Below, one piece after another: positions 1-10,159 of a DNA stretch of 64,000 bases. Positions within the stretch are counted from its first letter, which is position 1; each line of letters starts with the position of its first letter. Below the pieces are notes generated by a model. The model had not been told where the DNA came from and did no database searches. It was given only the letters and a program-made list of their open reading frames with translations. Made by a program: the position numbers and the translations under genes. Source of the stretch: Thereva unica (lineage: Eukaryota > Arthropoda > Insecta > Diptera > Therevidae); contig OX465283.1 in NCBI GenBank assembly GCA_949987705.1, positions 160,533,850 to 160,597,849 of the forward strand, written 5' to 3'.

Positions 1-320
1 GGTACATCCCCCAGAAAGTAGGCGAGTGCAAGGATGATTTATTAGAATCCGTCGGCGGTGGGAACCGAGCCGAGATCGCCACTAGATCTCTAGAAACAGA
101 TTTGATAATGGAGAGATGAGTGACACCATTGTCAATCAAAAGGGCAGCGCTAGGTGCCCGGCATCCACGATCATATACTAGTTTACTTAAGCTGGTGGTA
201 AATCCTCTGACTTTGCCATCGGTTCCCCAAGGCTCCTGAATAAGAACGACGGTAAGATGTCTCTCCGCGAAAGTCTTGCACAGGGTGTAGGTGTTCGCAT
301 GGTGCAAGTTAGTGCCCTTA
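1..320 (-). pseudogene. LOA/R1-like LINE endonuclease, cut by the window edge
   Basis: The minus strand is open for about 100 codons and reads like the N-terminal half of an APE-type LINE endonuclease of the R1/LOA kind. It starts with an N-L-H-H-A block, followed by VVLIQEPWG (the conserved QEPW strand that carries the catalytic glutamate), then a GKVRG-F loop, and then an AALLI strand leading to ARFPPP. In R1/LOA elements this domain nicks the chromosomal target for target-primed reverse transcription. The reading runs off the left edge, so the rest of the endonuclease and the reverse transcriptase lie outside the window. No start codon is evident and ORF1 is not preserved upstream, so I treat it as part of a degenerate element. 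The R1-versus-LOA choice is uncertain; the endonuclease call is fairly firm. Confidence 0.65.
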
Positions 321-362
321 TGCCCCTTATTTTTTCTCCAAGGAGAGTTTGACCAACCCCGT

Positions 363-650
363 CTACTTAGCTTGCCTAGGACCCTTTGTCCACCGCCCTT
401 GACCTTGGAGGTGCTGATTTGCCCCGAGCTCCGACTCCAGAGCCGCTAGGAGTGTTATTTCTCCGCCCCCACTGGTACCTCTGCCACAGGCTTCCTGCCG
501 TTTTTTTACAGATGTGGGGGCCGGATCTAGAACAACGCCATCTGGTCCCGGAGACGGCGCGAGCGCAGCTCCATGGTCAGATGGTCCTACAGCCAAGGTG
601 ATGCCATTACTGCAGTTCTCGGTAACACCAGAAGCATTGGGAGGTGCCAT
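363..650 (-). pseudogene. Possible upstream part (ORF1 end or ORF2 start) of the edge LINE
   Basis: This is a 95-codon open frame on the minus strand, immediately upstream of the endonuclease reading and rich in Gly, Ala and Pro. Its position suggests the end of ORF1 or the linker into ORF2 of the same LOA/R1-like element. No CCHC zinc knuckle or other diagnostic motif is visible, so the assignment rests on position only. It could be a chance frame in GC-rich sequence. Confidence 0.2.
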
Positions 651-707
651 TTCAGACCCTATGGTTTGAACGTCACACGACGATCCATGCCCCTGTGACT
701 GCTTCGG

Positions 708-1135
708 TTTTTTATGTGGAAGACTAAAGTCTCAGGAAAGATCCTTTATACTGTTGACATTCTATTTTCTTCTTATAGAGTGCAATGTCGAACAGCAGCT
801 CTAGTCGGGGAGGAAGGAACAGCCATAACCAACCCGCGATATTTTTTAGTCCACATACACCCAACCATTACTATCGCGACTTTGTCATCGGGGCATCGAG
901 AACCAACTCGCTGGAGTGTTATGCCTCCTGAAACGAGTTAAATCTCATCAACCAATCGATGACATGCGCTTTAGTGGAGCGGGGAAAGGCTAAGGAAGGC
1001 TATGACAGTAGGAATCAGAAAAGTTATGTAGCTGGAAAAGTGGAAAAGGCGAAGGACCGTGGGGCTAGCCGGGATTCGAACCCGGGACCTCTGGCATGGT
1101 AGCCAGACACCTAACTCCCTAGTCTACATAGACCA
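708..1135 (-). mobile_element. tRNA-derived SINE, copy 1
   Basis: Read on the minus strand, the element has a tRNA-like head at about 1135-1060 with a perfect pol III B box GGTTCGAATCC (1072-1082 on +), then a purine-rich body, then a unique 3' region ending in a short A tail (T6 at 708-713 on +). It aligns along its whole length with the sequence at 19104-19576 and in part with 50978-51161, which defines a dispersed family of roughly 430-470 bp. The A-box region is more diverged here than in copy 2, and the internal purine-rich stretch is about 30 bp shorter. SINEs of this type are transcribed by pol III and moved by LINE machinery. I could not find a convincing target duplication. Confidence 0.8.
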
Positions 1136-2788
1136 CTGAGTGTATTAGCTTCTGTATGTCCCCCACGAGCCGCCAATTCAACCCTTGTGGTACCACTTTG
1201 TTAGAGCCTCATCTACTTGGAAAATGTTACGGGAATTTTTGTGTAGAGTGAAGATTAGTAAGTAGGTGTAATATCTAAGCAGGAAAAATGAGAAACCATC
1301 TTCATGGAATTTCAAGCTCTGGTTTCGAGGATGCCACCCCTTCGCTACGAAATCTTTCTGAGAATTATTTGTTTGCAAAGATATATCATTTCATATTCGC
1401 AGTAATCCAGAACTTTGATAGATCGATAACAGCACGGATTTTTGGTAAATATCGTGTTGGATAAATAATAGATATGTTTTTGTTTCAGCGAAAAACTTTT
1501 ATTGTTCGGTAGTTCTTGATACTAGGAATACGGCCATGAAAGAATAAAACTTTTCTATCGTATCAGTTCATTCCACTTTTAATTATGCTGAAGATGAAGA
1601 TTTTATTCATGTATGTATGTAATTATCCTTATTTTATACTAAAAGGAATTTAAACAAATTGATTTCAAATTCTTCCAATGATTCCCTTCGTTCGACACGC
1701 CGCTAGCAGAAAAAAAATGACGATAACAAATTGACACACCTAGGCGAACGATATTTCCCACCATCTCTCAGCAAGAAAACGAACGAGCAAGGGTGAAGAC
1801 AGTACAGGTATGTGCCAGTAAAATACCTCGAGTTTTCTCTCTACCTGCAAAAGAATTTCCTTCATACATTTTCCAGCAAACAAAACTAATTTTCATGCAA
1901 GAAAACTACAAGAGCTCGAGAATTACTTTAATTTTCTTGCGCAGAGTTTCCCCCCATTTTCCGCAGTTAATGATTTAAACTTGCACAAACGTTTTAGGAA
2001 GGACTCTCAGGATCCATGGAGGACTATGATATAAGGAATTTCCTGAAGGATAGTTTGAATATGCGATTTTTCTTGTGTCACACAGGAGGCTATAAAAAAT
2101 GTTCGCATGGATGTTGTATAGATTCGGTTGTAAGCGCTCACATTATTTTTAGAGGGACGGTGGGGAATGGAGGGGGGAGGGCAGTATTGATTTTTCTCTC
2201 ATCTCAACATGCACAAGGCACACTCTTTGGGAAAATTCTCTTTCCATTTATTTCTTGGACGTTTTTGTTGAACGTTCAACGCTTTTGCAATAACCCGACG
2301 GCCATAACTTTCACATGATAAATAATCGGAGCGCTCTAAGAGTAGCCGTCAAATGTGGTAAATTAATAATCATAAGTATTAACTTGAAACCGCATGTGTG
2401 TATGGATAGAGATGTATGGTTACTTTTATATAGAGCCGTTTTTGTGAGTCCTCGCCTCACAACCCGTTCGTGTAATACAAATGGTCTGCTCCTGCGAGAG
2501 ACACAAGGACTTTCTGCAAATATATGGTATATCTCTACACACTTTGTGCAGTTTCAGTGTTAAAGCATAAATTTGATTGGAATCCAGTAGATTAAGCTAA
2601 TTTAAAGCAAAAGCCGGCTTAGAGAATATAAAGAGTTTTCAGATTTTATGACACAATCTAAAATGAAATATATTTAAAAAAAAGAACACCTCATTCTATC
2701 AAAAGAAATTATAGGTCTTGTGTAAACCAATCAAAATAGCTCAAATGGAATGAGCATACTGGTATTTAGTGGGTATTACTATTGCGGT
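1136..2788. other. Unassigned AT-rich intergenic sequence
   Basis: No recognisable gene or repeat. There are short random frames only, for example at 2016-2318 (+), which has neither a family motif nor splice context. A GATTTAAAC/CACACC-rich stretch near 1730-1800 has no clear meaning. Confidence 0.5.
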
Positions 2789-3292
2789 CTAGGGGATAAG
2801 TGTGTAATGGGGTGACACTGGTCCTGAAAATCCACGATCGGATTCGGATAGTACACCTCGAAAATACCGAGATATTCGGTATATGTTTTGACCGCTCCGG
2901 AGCATACCCCTCGACAAGGTATAGCAAAAGCTGCCAAGGCCTCGGTCACATCCCACAGGTGTACGGTATGTGGTGTGTCTTCCTACCAGATCGTACATCT
3001 CGACACGGTGTAGAACTGGAGGAGGTGACCTCTTCGGAACGAGTCTGGTGAAAGACTGAATTTGGCTTGTTGTAGCGGTTTCTTTTATAGCTGGATAGCT
3101 CGAGGGGTAGAAAGCTTTAAAGCTTCGAAGTGAAGCTTTCAAAAGGAGAATCGCCTGATCTACCGGGTGAATATTGATTTTTTCAAAGCTGAGCTTTCGG
3201 CTCATAAACGGGACCGGTGGAGAAAACAGTTGCGAGAGGCCAGGACCGGATCCCAGTTGTACAGCCGTTAAAGAAGAAGAAGAAAACTTTGT
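2789..3292 (+). pseudogene. Probable LINE 3' end with GAA-repeat tail
   Basis: The last part (3205-3287) reads in one plus frame as an R-D-R-W-R-K block followed by an R-E-A-R-T-G-S-Q-L-Y-S-R ending and a stop, and then passes directly into AAAGAAGAAGAAGAAA. A DRDRW-type C-terminus followed by a short AAG tandem tail is what RTE-like LINEs in this window show; compare the young copy, which ends at 49136 with the same kind of tail. The upstream 400 bp (2789-3200) is GC-richer than its surroundings and contains a 138-codon minus-strand frame without motifs. It may be the rest of the LINE tail or an unrelated repeat. The 3' end call is moderate, the rest weak. Confidence 0.35.
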
Positions 3293-3499
3293 TGTGAAAG
3301 GGATTATTAATAATAAATCTTTTGATCCTTATAACAATGCTTCTTGGTATAGATCCAACAAATTTTTTTGGTGGGTAGGGTCCTGTTTATAGCTTCAAGA
3401 GCCGCTATGTGGTGAGTGGAGGCATCGTCTCCGGTTAATCGCGTCTGTTACAAATTTTACTTTTTCAGGCTTACTTAGTTCAGAAGAATTGCAGTATTT

Positions 3500-3945
3500 T
3501 TAGACGTTCTGATGATACGTGGTTAGATAACGTGCAAAAAAGGCCCCTTAAATTGATCGATGACGATATCGCTTGCTATACCAACGATCTCTTGAGCCAC
3601 CATAGGAGTGTAGCAGCACTGATAAAATTTTATCCCTTCTATCAGTGACTCTTCCTTCGAGATAGACACTCCTCTGCCCCCACGACAATCTTATACTCAC
3701 AACAACACATTACCCCACTTGTTTCACTCCCACTACCTGTAGTCCATCTTTTCATGCACTCACCTAGATAGCAATTCATTTCCAACTAGAACAACTCGAT
3801 TTGGGAATAATCTCTCGCAGACAGTATTTCTGAGCTACTACAAAATCCAAGACTTCAATCGCAGCGTTCATCCAAATCTTCTTCAATACTTACCGGGTCA
3901 ATATCACCCGGTCGCGTCCTCTGTCTGTCTGCACCGCCTAATAGC
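3500..3945 (+). pseudogene. CR1/Jockey-like LINE, 3' fragment of reverse transcriptase region
   Basis: The plus strand reads LDNVQKRPLKLIDDD and then LLSHHRSVAALIKFY. This is the same peptide region as the better-preserved minus copy at 22900-23510 (LDKVHNRAIKLIGD and LSHRRNVAALIKFY). That region lies C-terminal to the reverse transcriptase core in CR1/Jockey-type LINEs. Stops interrupt the frame after the KFY block, and the remaining tail (TRL/SLADS region) is still alignable to the F-x-N-R-T-T-R-L-W-N-S-L-P-Q segment of the other copy. It is 5'-truncated with no tail recognised. Confidence 0.7.
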
Positions 3946-4019
3946 GCTGAAAAGCTTTTGGACCCCATGTGTCGCCCTTCCGGTGGCTTCCCTAAATACT
4001 TTGTTCCCGGATATGATGG

Positions 4020-4611
4020 AAAGACGAAATCTTACTTTTAGGTGATTTTAATATGCACAATGTTCAATAATGACGACGATATAACTACCTCCCTGCAAAC
4101 AAGCTTAATTTCAGGGCATCCAGCTTTTTGAATTCCCTATTCTCATGCGGCTTAAACCAAATGCGTGCTGTGAATAATATTTTCGGAAGGCGGTTGAATC
4201 TTGTATTCGACAACATGATTGTTGAGCCTAGTTCAATAGTCTTGTCGTCTGTCGATAATTATCATCCTCCTCTTCTACTGAGCTTCTCTTCTGCCTTTAA
4301 CAATAATCTAATCCCTGAAGAGTCCAGATTTACCTTTAACTTTAAAAAGGCCAATCTTTAAGAACTGTCATCCAAGCTCACTTCGATCGATTTCAATAGG
4401 TTGTTTTCCTCAAACGATTTGTATGACGTTGCAAAGTTTTACTTCGCTCTGTACGAAACCTTCGCATCTTGTATACCTATTGAGCCTCTAAAGTTGTCCA
4501 GATCATCCCACCCAACTATGAGTTGAGACATGCCAAAAACCAGAAGAATAAACTCTGGAAAACCTACCTGAAGAGGAAGGAAACTGCAAATTTCTGTTCA
4601 GTTATTAATTG
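4020..4611 (+). pseudogene. CR1/Jockey-like LINE endonuclease C-terminal half
   Basis: The plus-strand reading shows the classical end of a LINE APE endonuclease: GDFN near 4040 (catalytic Asp and Asn), then LNSLFSCGLNQ, then NNIFGRRLNLVFDN (the GR-x-LDLVF strand), then the terminal D-x-x-H motif as VDNYHPPLL (catalytic Asp-His). A long linker follows (FNFKKANL, then Y..ALYETFASCIPIEPL) that normally leads into the reverse transcriptase. Frameshifts and stops are present near 4060, 4361 and 4530. The longest intact piece is 4128-4361. The reading breaks at about 4611, where unrelated sequence is inserted. Confidence 0.75.
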
Positions 4612-4858
4612 CTATGACCAATTTCACAAAAAAAGACAGTTTTAGTGACGTTTTGGCGAAAAAGTGATTTTTGATAACTTTGACCTTGAATAACTTTCAA
4701 ATGATTAATCGTAATTGTAAGAGTTGTAAAAAATTTCATTGACAGTATTTTAAGCGTTCGCTCGGGGTTGTACGAGCTATAGAAACCGAGATACAAGAAA
4801 AGCACAGGAAAAACGTCTCCGGCGGCCATGTTTTTTTTTGTAATTCCGAAATTGTTTT
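4612..4858. repeat. Short inserted fragment between two LINE pieces
   Basis: About 250 bp separates two parts of one LINE. It contains TTTGACCTTGAATAA, which recurs at 30870-30900, and a CGGCGGCCATG motif. In style it resembles the arms of the long-inverted-repeat elements described below (alternating short AT-rich clauses such as GAGCTATAGAAACCGAGATAC). I suspect a fragment of a related element, but no ends are visible. Confidence 0.3.
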
Positions 4859-5430
4859 CTTAAAAACTCCCAACGAAGCTGTTCAGCCGTTTGGAGTTCT
4901 GCTTCCTTAAAATGCTAATTACCCCAGACTATAAGCACTTGTACATATCTTTAGTCAGGCCTTTACTCGCATACCCCTTCAGGTGTAATCTTCTTACTAC
5001 TCCTCTCAAATTGGAAGAGTGGAATCGCTTCAAAGAAAAGGTTTGTCCGATTTGAACTCAGCCGCCTCCCTTGGAATAACCTTCTTATTCTTCCGTCTTA
5101 CGAGATCAATTTAAACTTTTTCCATAAACGTCGCGCGGTTTCTGACGTTATTTTCGTTTATCGGCTACTGAATGGTAAGGTGGACTCAGGTTTCTTGCGA
5201 AGCCATGCGTCGTTTATAGCAAATAATGAGGGTGAACTGTTTAACATTCATTCCTCTAATACGAATTACGGCAAGTACGAGCCTGCTTTCACGTCGACCT
5301 TTATATTTTTCTCTTCAATTGCAAAAGTAAAACAGGAAACGTTAACTTTTTGCAGGATCGTCCCCTACCCGTTTTCAAGTGACGCCAGTAGTATAGCTAT
5401 AGGCTTTCGAGCTCAGTGGAGTCATTGGTT
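4859..5430 (+). pseudogene. CR1/Jockey-like LINE C-terminal region
   Basis: The reading includes LYISLVRPLLAYPF (the 'lYkslVRp-LEY' block just after the reverse transcriptase), then LPSYEINLNFFHKRRAVSD and VYRLLNGKVDSGFL, which match the RR-D-x-x-F-x-YKLLNG-x-D-S signature of the CR1/Jockey C-terminus. It is in the same orientation as 4020-4611 and colinear with it, but the reverse transcriptase core is missing, so this copy carries a large internal deletion. Several frameshifts are needed. Confidence 0.65.
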
Positions 5431-5545
5431 GTGAACTCGGGTGTGAACTTTATTCGGAACAAGAACCTGTTTGGCAAGCTTTGGGTATGAGCGCCACCTG
5501 TGTGGAGCTAGTTGAAACTTTGCTGGGTGTGATTTGGGTATTTTG
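5430..5545 (+). repeat. LINE 3'-end-like dispersed repeat, copy 1
   Basis: This 115 bp block contains GAGCGCCACCTGTGTG, followed by CTAGTTGAAACTT and a GTGTG-rich end. It recurs at 51600-51715 and 52085-52230. Here it directly follows the C-terminus of a CR1/Jockey-like LINE, so it is probably that family's 3' untranslated region. Confidence 0.55.
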
Positions 5546-7604
5546 TTGATTCCAGTTACCAATGATAGTAAAATATAAGAATTAAAAACATAAGTTTTTT
5601 ATAAATTGTGTGCTGTTACTACTAGTTTTTTGTCAAAATACATTCTATTTCATTTATTTCTATTATTCCCCATTTTTTACGGAATTGATTTTTTCTAAAC
5701 GAATTAATTGGAAATACCATAGAGAACTGTGCCACAAATAGAAGCCATCAAATTCATCATCATCGTGTTTTGTGGCATACCACAAAAAAACACTGTTCTT
5801 TCCACTTTTTTGTTTTCCAACTACATTGAGTGCTTTCACACACAGCTACACCTGCTAATTAACATAGTCATCGTGTCATGATTTAAGGTAAAATCAAGAG
5901 CAAAGTTTCTCAACATATAATGACTTTTCCGCCGTGTAAAATGGGGTAAAAAAATATATCGCGCTGCCTTGTAAGCCATTATTTATCACTCCTTAACTTA
6001 ACAATATCGATTGATTAATCAGCACAAAAAAACATGTAGTAGAATCTCGGCTTTTTAGTGCGACAACGCTTCATTATGCCTCCATCTTGGAGATGACCTT
6101 TCCTCCTCTGGCATGCACCTGAGTTGTTTAAAATTCTAAATTCGTAATGGGATTGTTTGAGATCACACCGCAACCGAAGAACCAGTTCTTTTTTTTTAAG
6201 TTTTCCCTTCACTTTTCCTGTCCCTTTTATGGAGTTACGGTTTGTAGTTCGGTGAATAACCTTTAAGCACTCTATAGTATCTACCTTCCCTGGTCAGCCA
6301 TCAAACACCTACGGTTGCTTAAGAACTCTAAAGTTGTTTTTGCCGTGTGATAATAGGGCTTGGTGCTAGCGAAAGAAAAGCGTCTTCGGCTGGGGGCAAG
6401 GAAAAAACACACCCAATCCCACATTCTTTATGCTCTGGGCCTGTCGTTATGTTTATTTGTGTAGGGCCTCTATCCACCCATACTTACACATAAGAAAATC
6501 AAATTAATTCCGTGTTCCTAAATCTTGTTTTATGACGCTGTTTTCCACTAAATTAATCCGCTTATTCCGTCGTGTAAAGGGCACATATTTCGGATTATTT
6601 CAAGTTTGTTGCTGTAAGCCCGGCTCTGTATTTTTGTCGCGCAGTGTCCCAAGTCGGCTGGCAACTTTATCTAGCCCGAGATTAGGGTAATAAGTAATTG
6701 AAATCTGGTTTCTGGCCAGAACGACAAGTGGAACGACCAGGGCTGCTCGCAGCGGAGAACTTAGGCTTAGCCAGATAACAGACAGTTTTAATCTCGATTG
6801 TTTTTGTATTAAGACTTGGCGTTTAGCATAAAATTTACATTTAACTTTATTAAACATTATGTTTCTTTTTAAGGGCGGTTGGAATTTGTTTTGTAAGTTT
6901 GGTGTTAGGAGAATTTATTTTAATCTATTTGCGACAAAGTTAGGCGCATTTTTCATGGAAACGATTAAGAATTTAATTGAATTGACGAAATTGTTGATGG
7001 AGCCATTTCAGTGGTGATTTTACTTAATCCGAAGTAGGCTTCTTCGTTCGGGCTGGTTGGTGCAGGTGATAAATAACAAAACTAATTGGTTAGGCTCGTT
7101 TTTCTGTAATGGTTACTTGCTTTCCTTCTCGGAACCAAAGCGTAAATTTGTTTTTTGAAGGTCATACTTTTGTTCTTGTCGCATTCTTAGTGAACTCGAA
7201 CATGCCATATTCATTTGTTGAGAATTGTTGATGAACAATGTAATTGGGATCTAGACTCGTTTGAATCCCATTAGTAGGTCGGTAGGTAGGTCAACGTTAT
7301 GAATATATATTCTTTTGTTTTCTAGTTAATACAGTAGCTTCGATATTTCGACGCAGAGTGACAAATTTGAGATAGGAAAAAGCAATACAGGTCAGGTGAC
7401 TCAAGAGTGTTCAAAAATTCCAACGACCAATTAACGGAATCATCGGTGCTCACTGCAAAGGTTCCTATGCAATGATTGGTATTGGGTAGCCTATGCAATG
7501 ATTGGTATTGGTAGTATCTGACATTTGGCTTAATATCTGTTCAAAGGAGGAATTAAACGCTGCAATATCAATCTTAGAACGTAACCTGTGGTGCCGACAT
7601 CGAT
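5546..7604. other. Unassigned AT-rich sequence
   Basis: No gene or element ends recognised. It contains several low-complexity T-rich tracts and a direct duplication of GCCTATGCAATGATTGGTATTGG (two adjacent units around 7466-7512). Frames at 6600-6857 (-) and elsewhere have no family signature. Confidence 0.5.
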
Positions 7605-7765
7605 TTTACCAAGTGGTCCCCCAACTAAGTAGTAATCATGTCCACTGCTGCTTGACCTCCGTATTCGAGCGAGAACCAGTCTATTGAATATGCTAATGAT
7701 ACCCTTTACGGACACCAAGATAATTTCCCGTTTCAGCCGTTCTATACAGTTTTTTAAAGCTCAAA
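7605..7765 (-). mobile_element. 5S-rRNA-like (SINE3-type) sequence, copy a
   Basis: On the minus strand this reads CTGGTTCTCGCTCGAAT, then GGTCAAGCAGCA, then ACTTAGTTGGGGGACC and ACTTGG. This follows the order and spacing of the 5S rRNA internal control region (GGTTCTCGTCCGAT ... AAGTTAAGCAGC ... TAGTACTT-GATGGGTGACCGCTTGG). The 5' third is diverged (a CATTAGCATATTCAATAG block), and GAGCTTTAAAAAAC lies about 60 bp upstream. Two other copies share both parts: 45826-45985 (-) and 33376-33500 (+). Known SINE3 elements use a 5S-derived pol III promoter. A dispersed 5S pseudogene family is the alternative. Confidence 0.6.
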
Positions 7766-7849
7766 TTTTGCTCCCTTTGCATATTGACACCGCTTCAAAC
7801 TCGTTCCCTTAGTAGCGGTTCAAATTTTCCCCTCTGTCGTTGTTCTGTT

Positions 7850-10150
7850 CACGCTGCCATTTTTGGGGGACGAACGGCTAACAAAGAAATCGGAAGGTGG
7901 TGGTATCCGATTTGTAACTTCTATCAAAACCCGAGTACTTCTTCGGAAGGAGCTAACGGGTGACGGGCGAATGGCGGGTTCTCTGCGCCACAAAACAGAG
8001 TTTTAAGTCGATTGGGCTGAGGATTAGTAACACGCTTCCATAAAAATATCGTTGCTACGAATCGGCAAACGGTGACGACGACCTTTGGTTATCGAACAAG
8101 GACACGAACTTGGAACATGGAATGTAAGAACACTGCTTGCTGATAGACGGCTGGATGAAGTCCTCAACGAGATGAATCGATATAAAATCAAGATCATGGG
8201 ACCTAGCGAAACCATATGGCAAGATACGGCGAACACATCTGTGCCCAAACGGTGAGTCCTTCTTATATTCTAGGAGAAATGAAGCTGAAAGCCGTAGAAG
8301 TGGCGTTGGTGTAATAGCCACCACAGAAGCCAAATCCTGTCACCAGTTTCTGAGAGGATTATTACTGTGCGCCTGCGTATCAGACTAAGAAATACTACGG
8401 TAGTCCAATGCTATGGCCTATGTATGGAAGACGCAGAAGATGACATCAAAGACGATTTCTATATGCGACTGAATGAGGTTTTTCACTCTATTCCAAGGGG
8501 AGACATCATTGCTTTGATGGGTTACTTAAACGCATGGATTGGCCACAACAACACCGGCCTTGAGCATATAATTAGAAATCAAGGCCTAAGCCAAGTTGCT
8601 AATAACAATGGTGAACTTTTCGACGACAGACAGTACCACCATGGTAGGTGAAACTTACTTTTGTCATAAGAATTACACAAGGACACCTAGGTATCGCCAG
8701 ATGGTTGAAGCAGGAATCAGATAGATCATGTGGCCGTCGGCATACCGCAAAGAGTGCGGTTGGAAGGCTTCTGTGCAGCGACGAGGAGCAACTCCAAAGA
8801 TGGAGATATTACTTACCGGGACCTTAGGAAAACAGCAACGGTGCACAGTCAAGAAGAATCATCACCACTCGTGCCCCTTCCTAGACGGAAAGAGTAACCG
8901 CAATTCATGTGATGGCCAATGGTAAAGCAGCTGGGAAAGATGGCATCCCGCCAGAATTGTAGTAGACCGAGTGCTTAGAAGACAGCAGGTTGGATTCAGA
9001 AAGGCCCGTCTAGACTCTATTATCACCTTAGAATCATACTGGAGCAGTCAATAGAATTACGATCTTTCTGTACCTTGCTTTCGTAGACTATGAGAAAGCC
9101 TTTGACTCGGTCAAGGAGCTTTATATGGCCGGCACTACGACAACGTGGACAGCCTGATAAAATAATAGAATTAGTAAAAGCCCTATACAACAATTCCAAA
9201 TGCAGAGTTCATCACAATGGAAAGTTATCCGACAGGTTTGAAGTGAACTCAGGAGTACCGCAAGGATGCCTACTTTCACCTTTACTATTTATTATAGTAA
9301 TAAATGACATCCTTGTCAGCGCTCTAGATAGTAGAACAGGTGGTATACAATGGCGTTTGCTACACCGCATTAAGGACCTGAATTACGCGGATTTGGATCT
9401 GTGTGATAGCACACTATATCTCAGAAACATCTTAAACTGCGGATAAAAGCAAACATCATTGAACGGACAGCGATGAATAACCGTGACGTGGAACTAGTAG
9501 ATAAATTCTGCTACCTCGGTAGTATTATTACCGAAAATGGCGGTGCCGTCAGTTCCAGAATAAATAAAGAACGAAGCCCATATGTATTCCTGTCTTGTAT
9601 ATAGAGATCAGCGGAGATCTCAACTAACACCAAATTGCGACTGTTCAACTCCAACGTTAAGGCAGTTCTTTTGTACGCTTGCGAAACATGGAAAGTCACC
9701 CAATTCAACACATGGCGCCTACAAGTCTTCATCAACATATTCCCACACCATTCACTAAAAATCCGCTGGCAGGATAGAATGTCAAATGAAGAACTCTGGC
9801 ACCGCACTGGCCAAGAAAGCATAGACGGCCAAATCAGGCAAAGGAAATGAAATTGGATTGGCCACACCTTGCGACGCGAAAACCTAGCCAAACAGGCCCT
9901 TGACTGAAATCCGCAAGGAACCCGTCGAGTTGGAAGACCTAGAACAACGTGGAGAAGAATTCTACTAACAGAGGGCGCAGCAACTGGGAGATCCTGGTCA
10001 GAGCTGAGAGCTGTTGCGCAAAACAGAGTCTGCTGGATGGCAACAGTCTCCGCCCTATGTCCCATGAGGGAGTAAAGGAGCGTAAAGAAAGATTCGGTGC
10101 TGTTATTGGACATGAACCGGAACCCGGTGCCAGCACGTGTAAAAATGAAG
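7850..10150 (+). pseudogene. RTE-like LINE, near full-length but heavily decayed
   Basis: The domains appear in order on the plus strand. The endonuclease starts near 8098 (E-L-G-T-W-N-V-R-T-L; then S-E-T-I-W; then V-S-E-R-I-I-x-V-R-L; then Y-x-R-L-N-E-V and a degraded GDFNA read as MGYLNAWIG; ends near 8680). The reverse transcriptase core begins near 9020 (QQVGFRKAR; F-V-D-Y-E-K-A-F-D; SGVPQGCLLSPLLF at about 9250; GIQW and NYADL near 9380). The C-terminal region lies at 9635-9960 (AVLLYACETWKV, then I-R-W-Q-D-R-M-S-N-E-E-L-W, W-I-G-H-T-L-R-R and a G-R-P-R-T-T-W-R-R end). The catalytic YADD has lost its last Asp. The part between endonuclease and reverse transcriptase is shortened, and at least eight stops or frameshifts are present. 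The upstream 250 bp is probably 5' untranslated sequence. The endonuclease resembles the 'craniofacial development protein 2-like' proteins that appear in animal annotations. Confidence 0.8.
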
Positions 10151-10159
10151 GATAATGAC

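Noticed and set aside
1060..1136. Functional tRNA gene
   Set aside because: B box is perfect, but the anticodon stem and acceptor do not pair properly and the sequence continues into a SINE body.
2789..3205. 138-codon minus-strand frame
   Set aside because: No motif, no splice or promoter context; it overlaps a plus-strand LINE 3' end.
7605..7765. Functional 5S rRNA gene
   Set aside because: The 5' third is unrelated to 5S, no terminator T-run at the right place, and only single dispersed copies.
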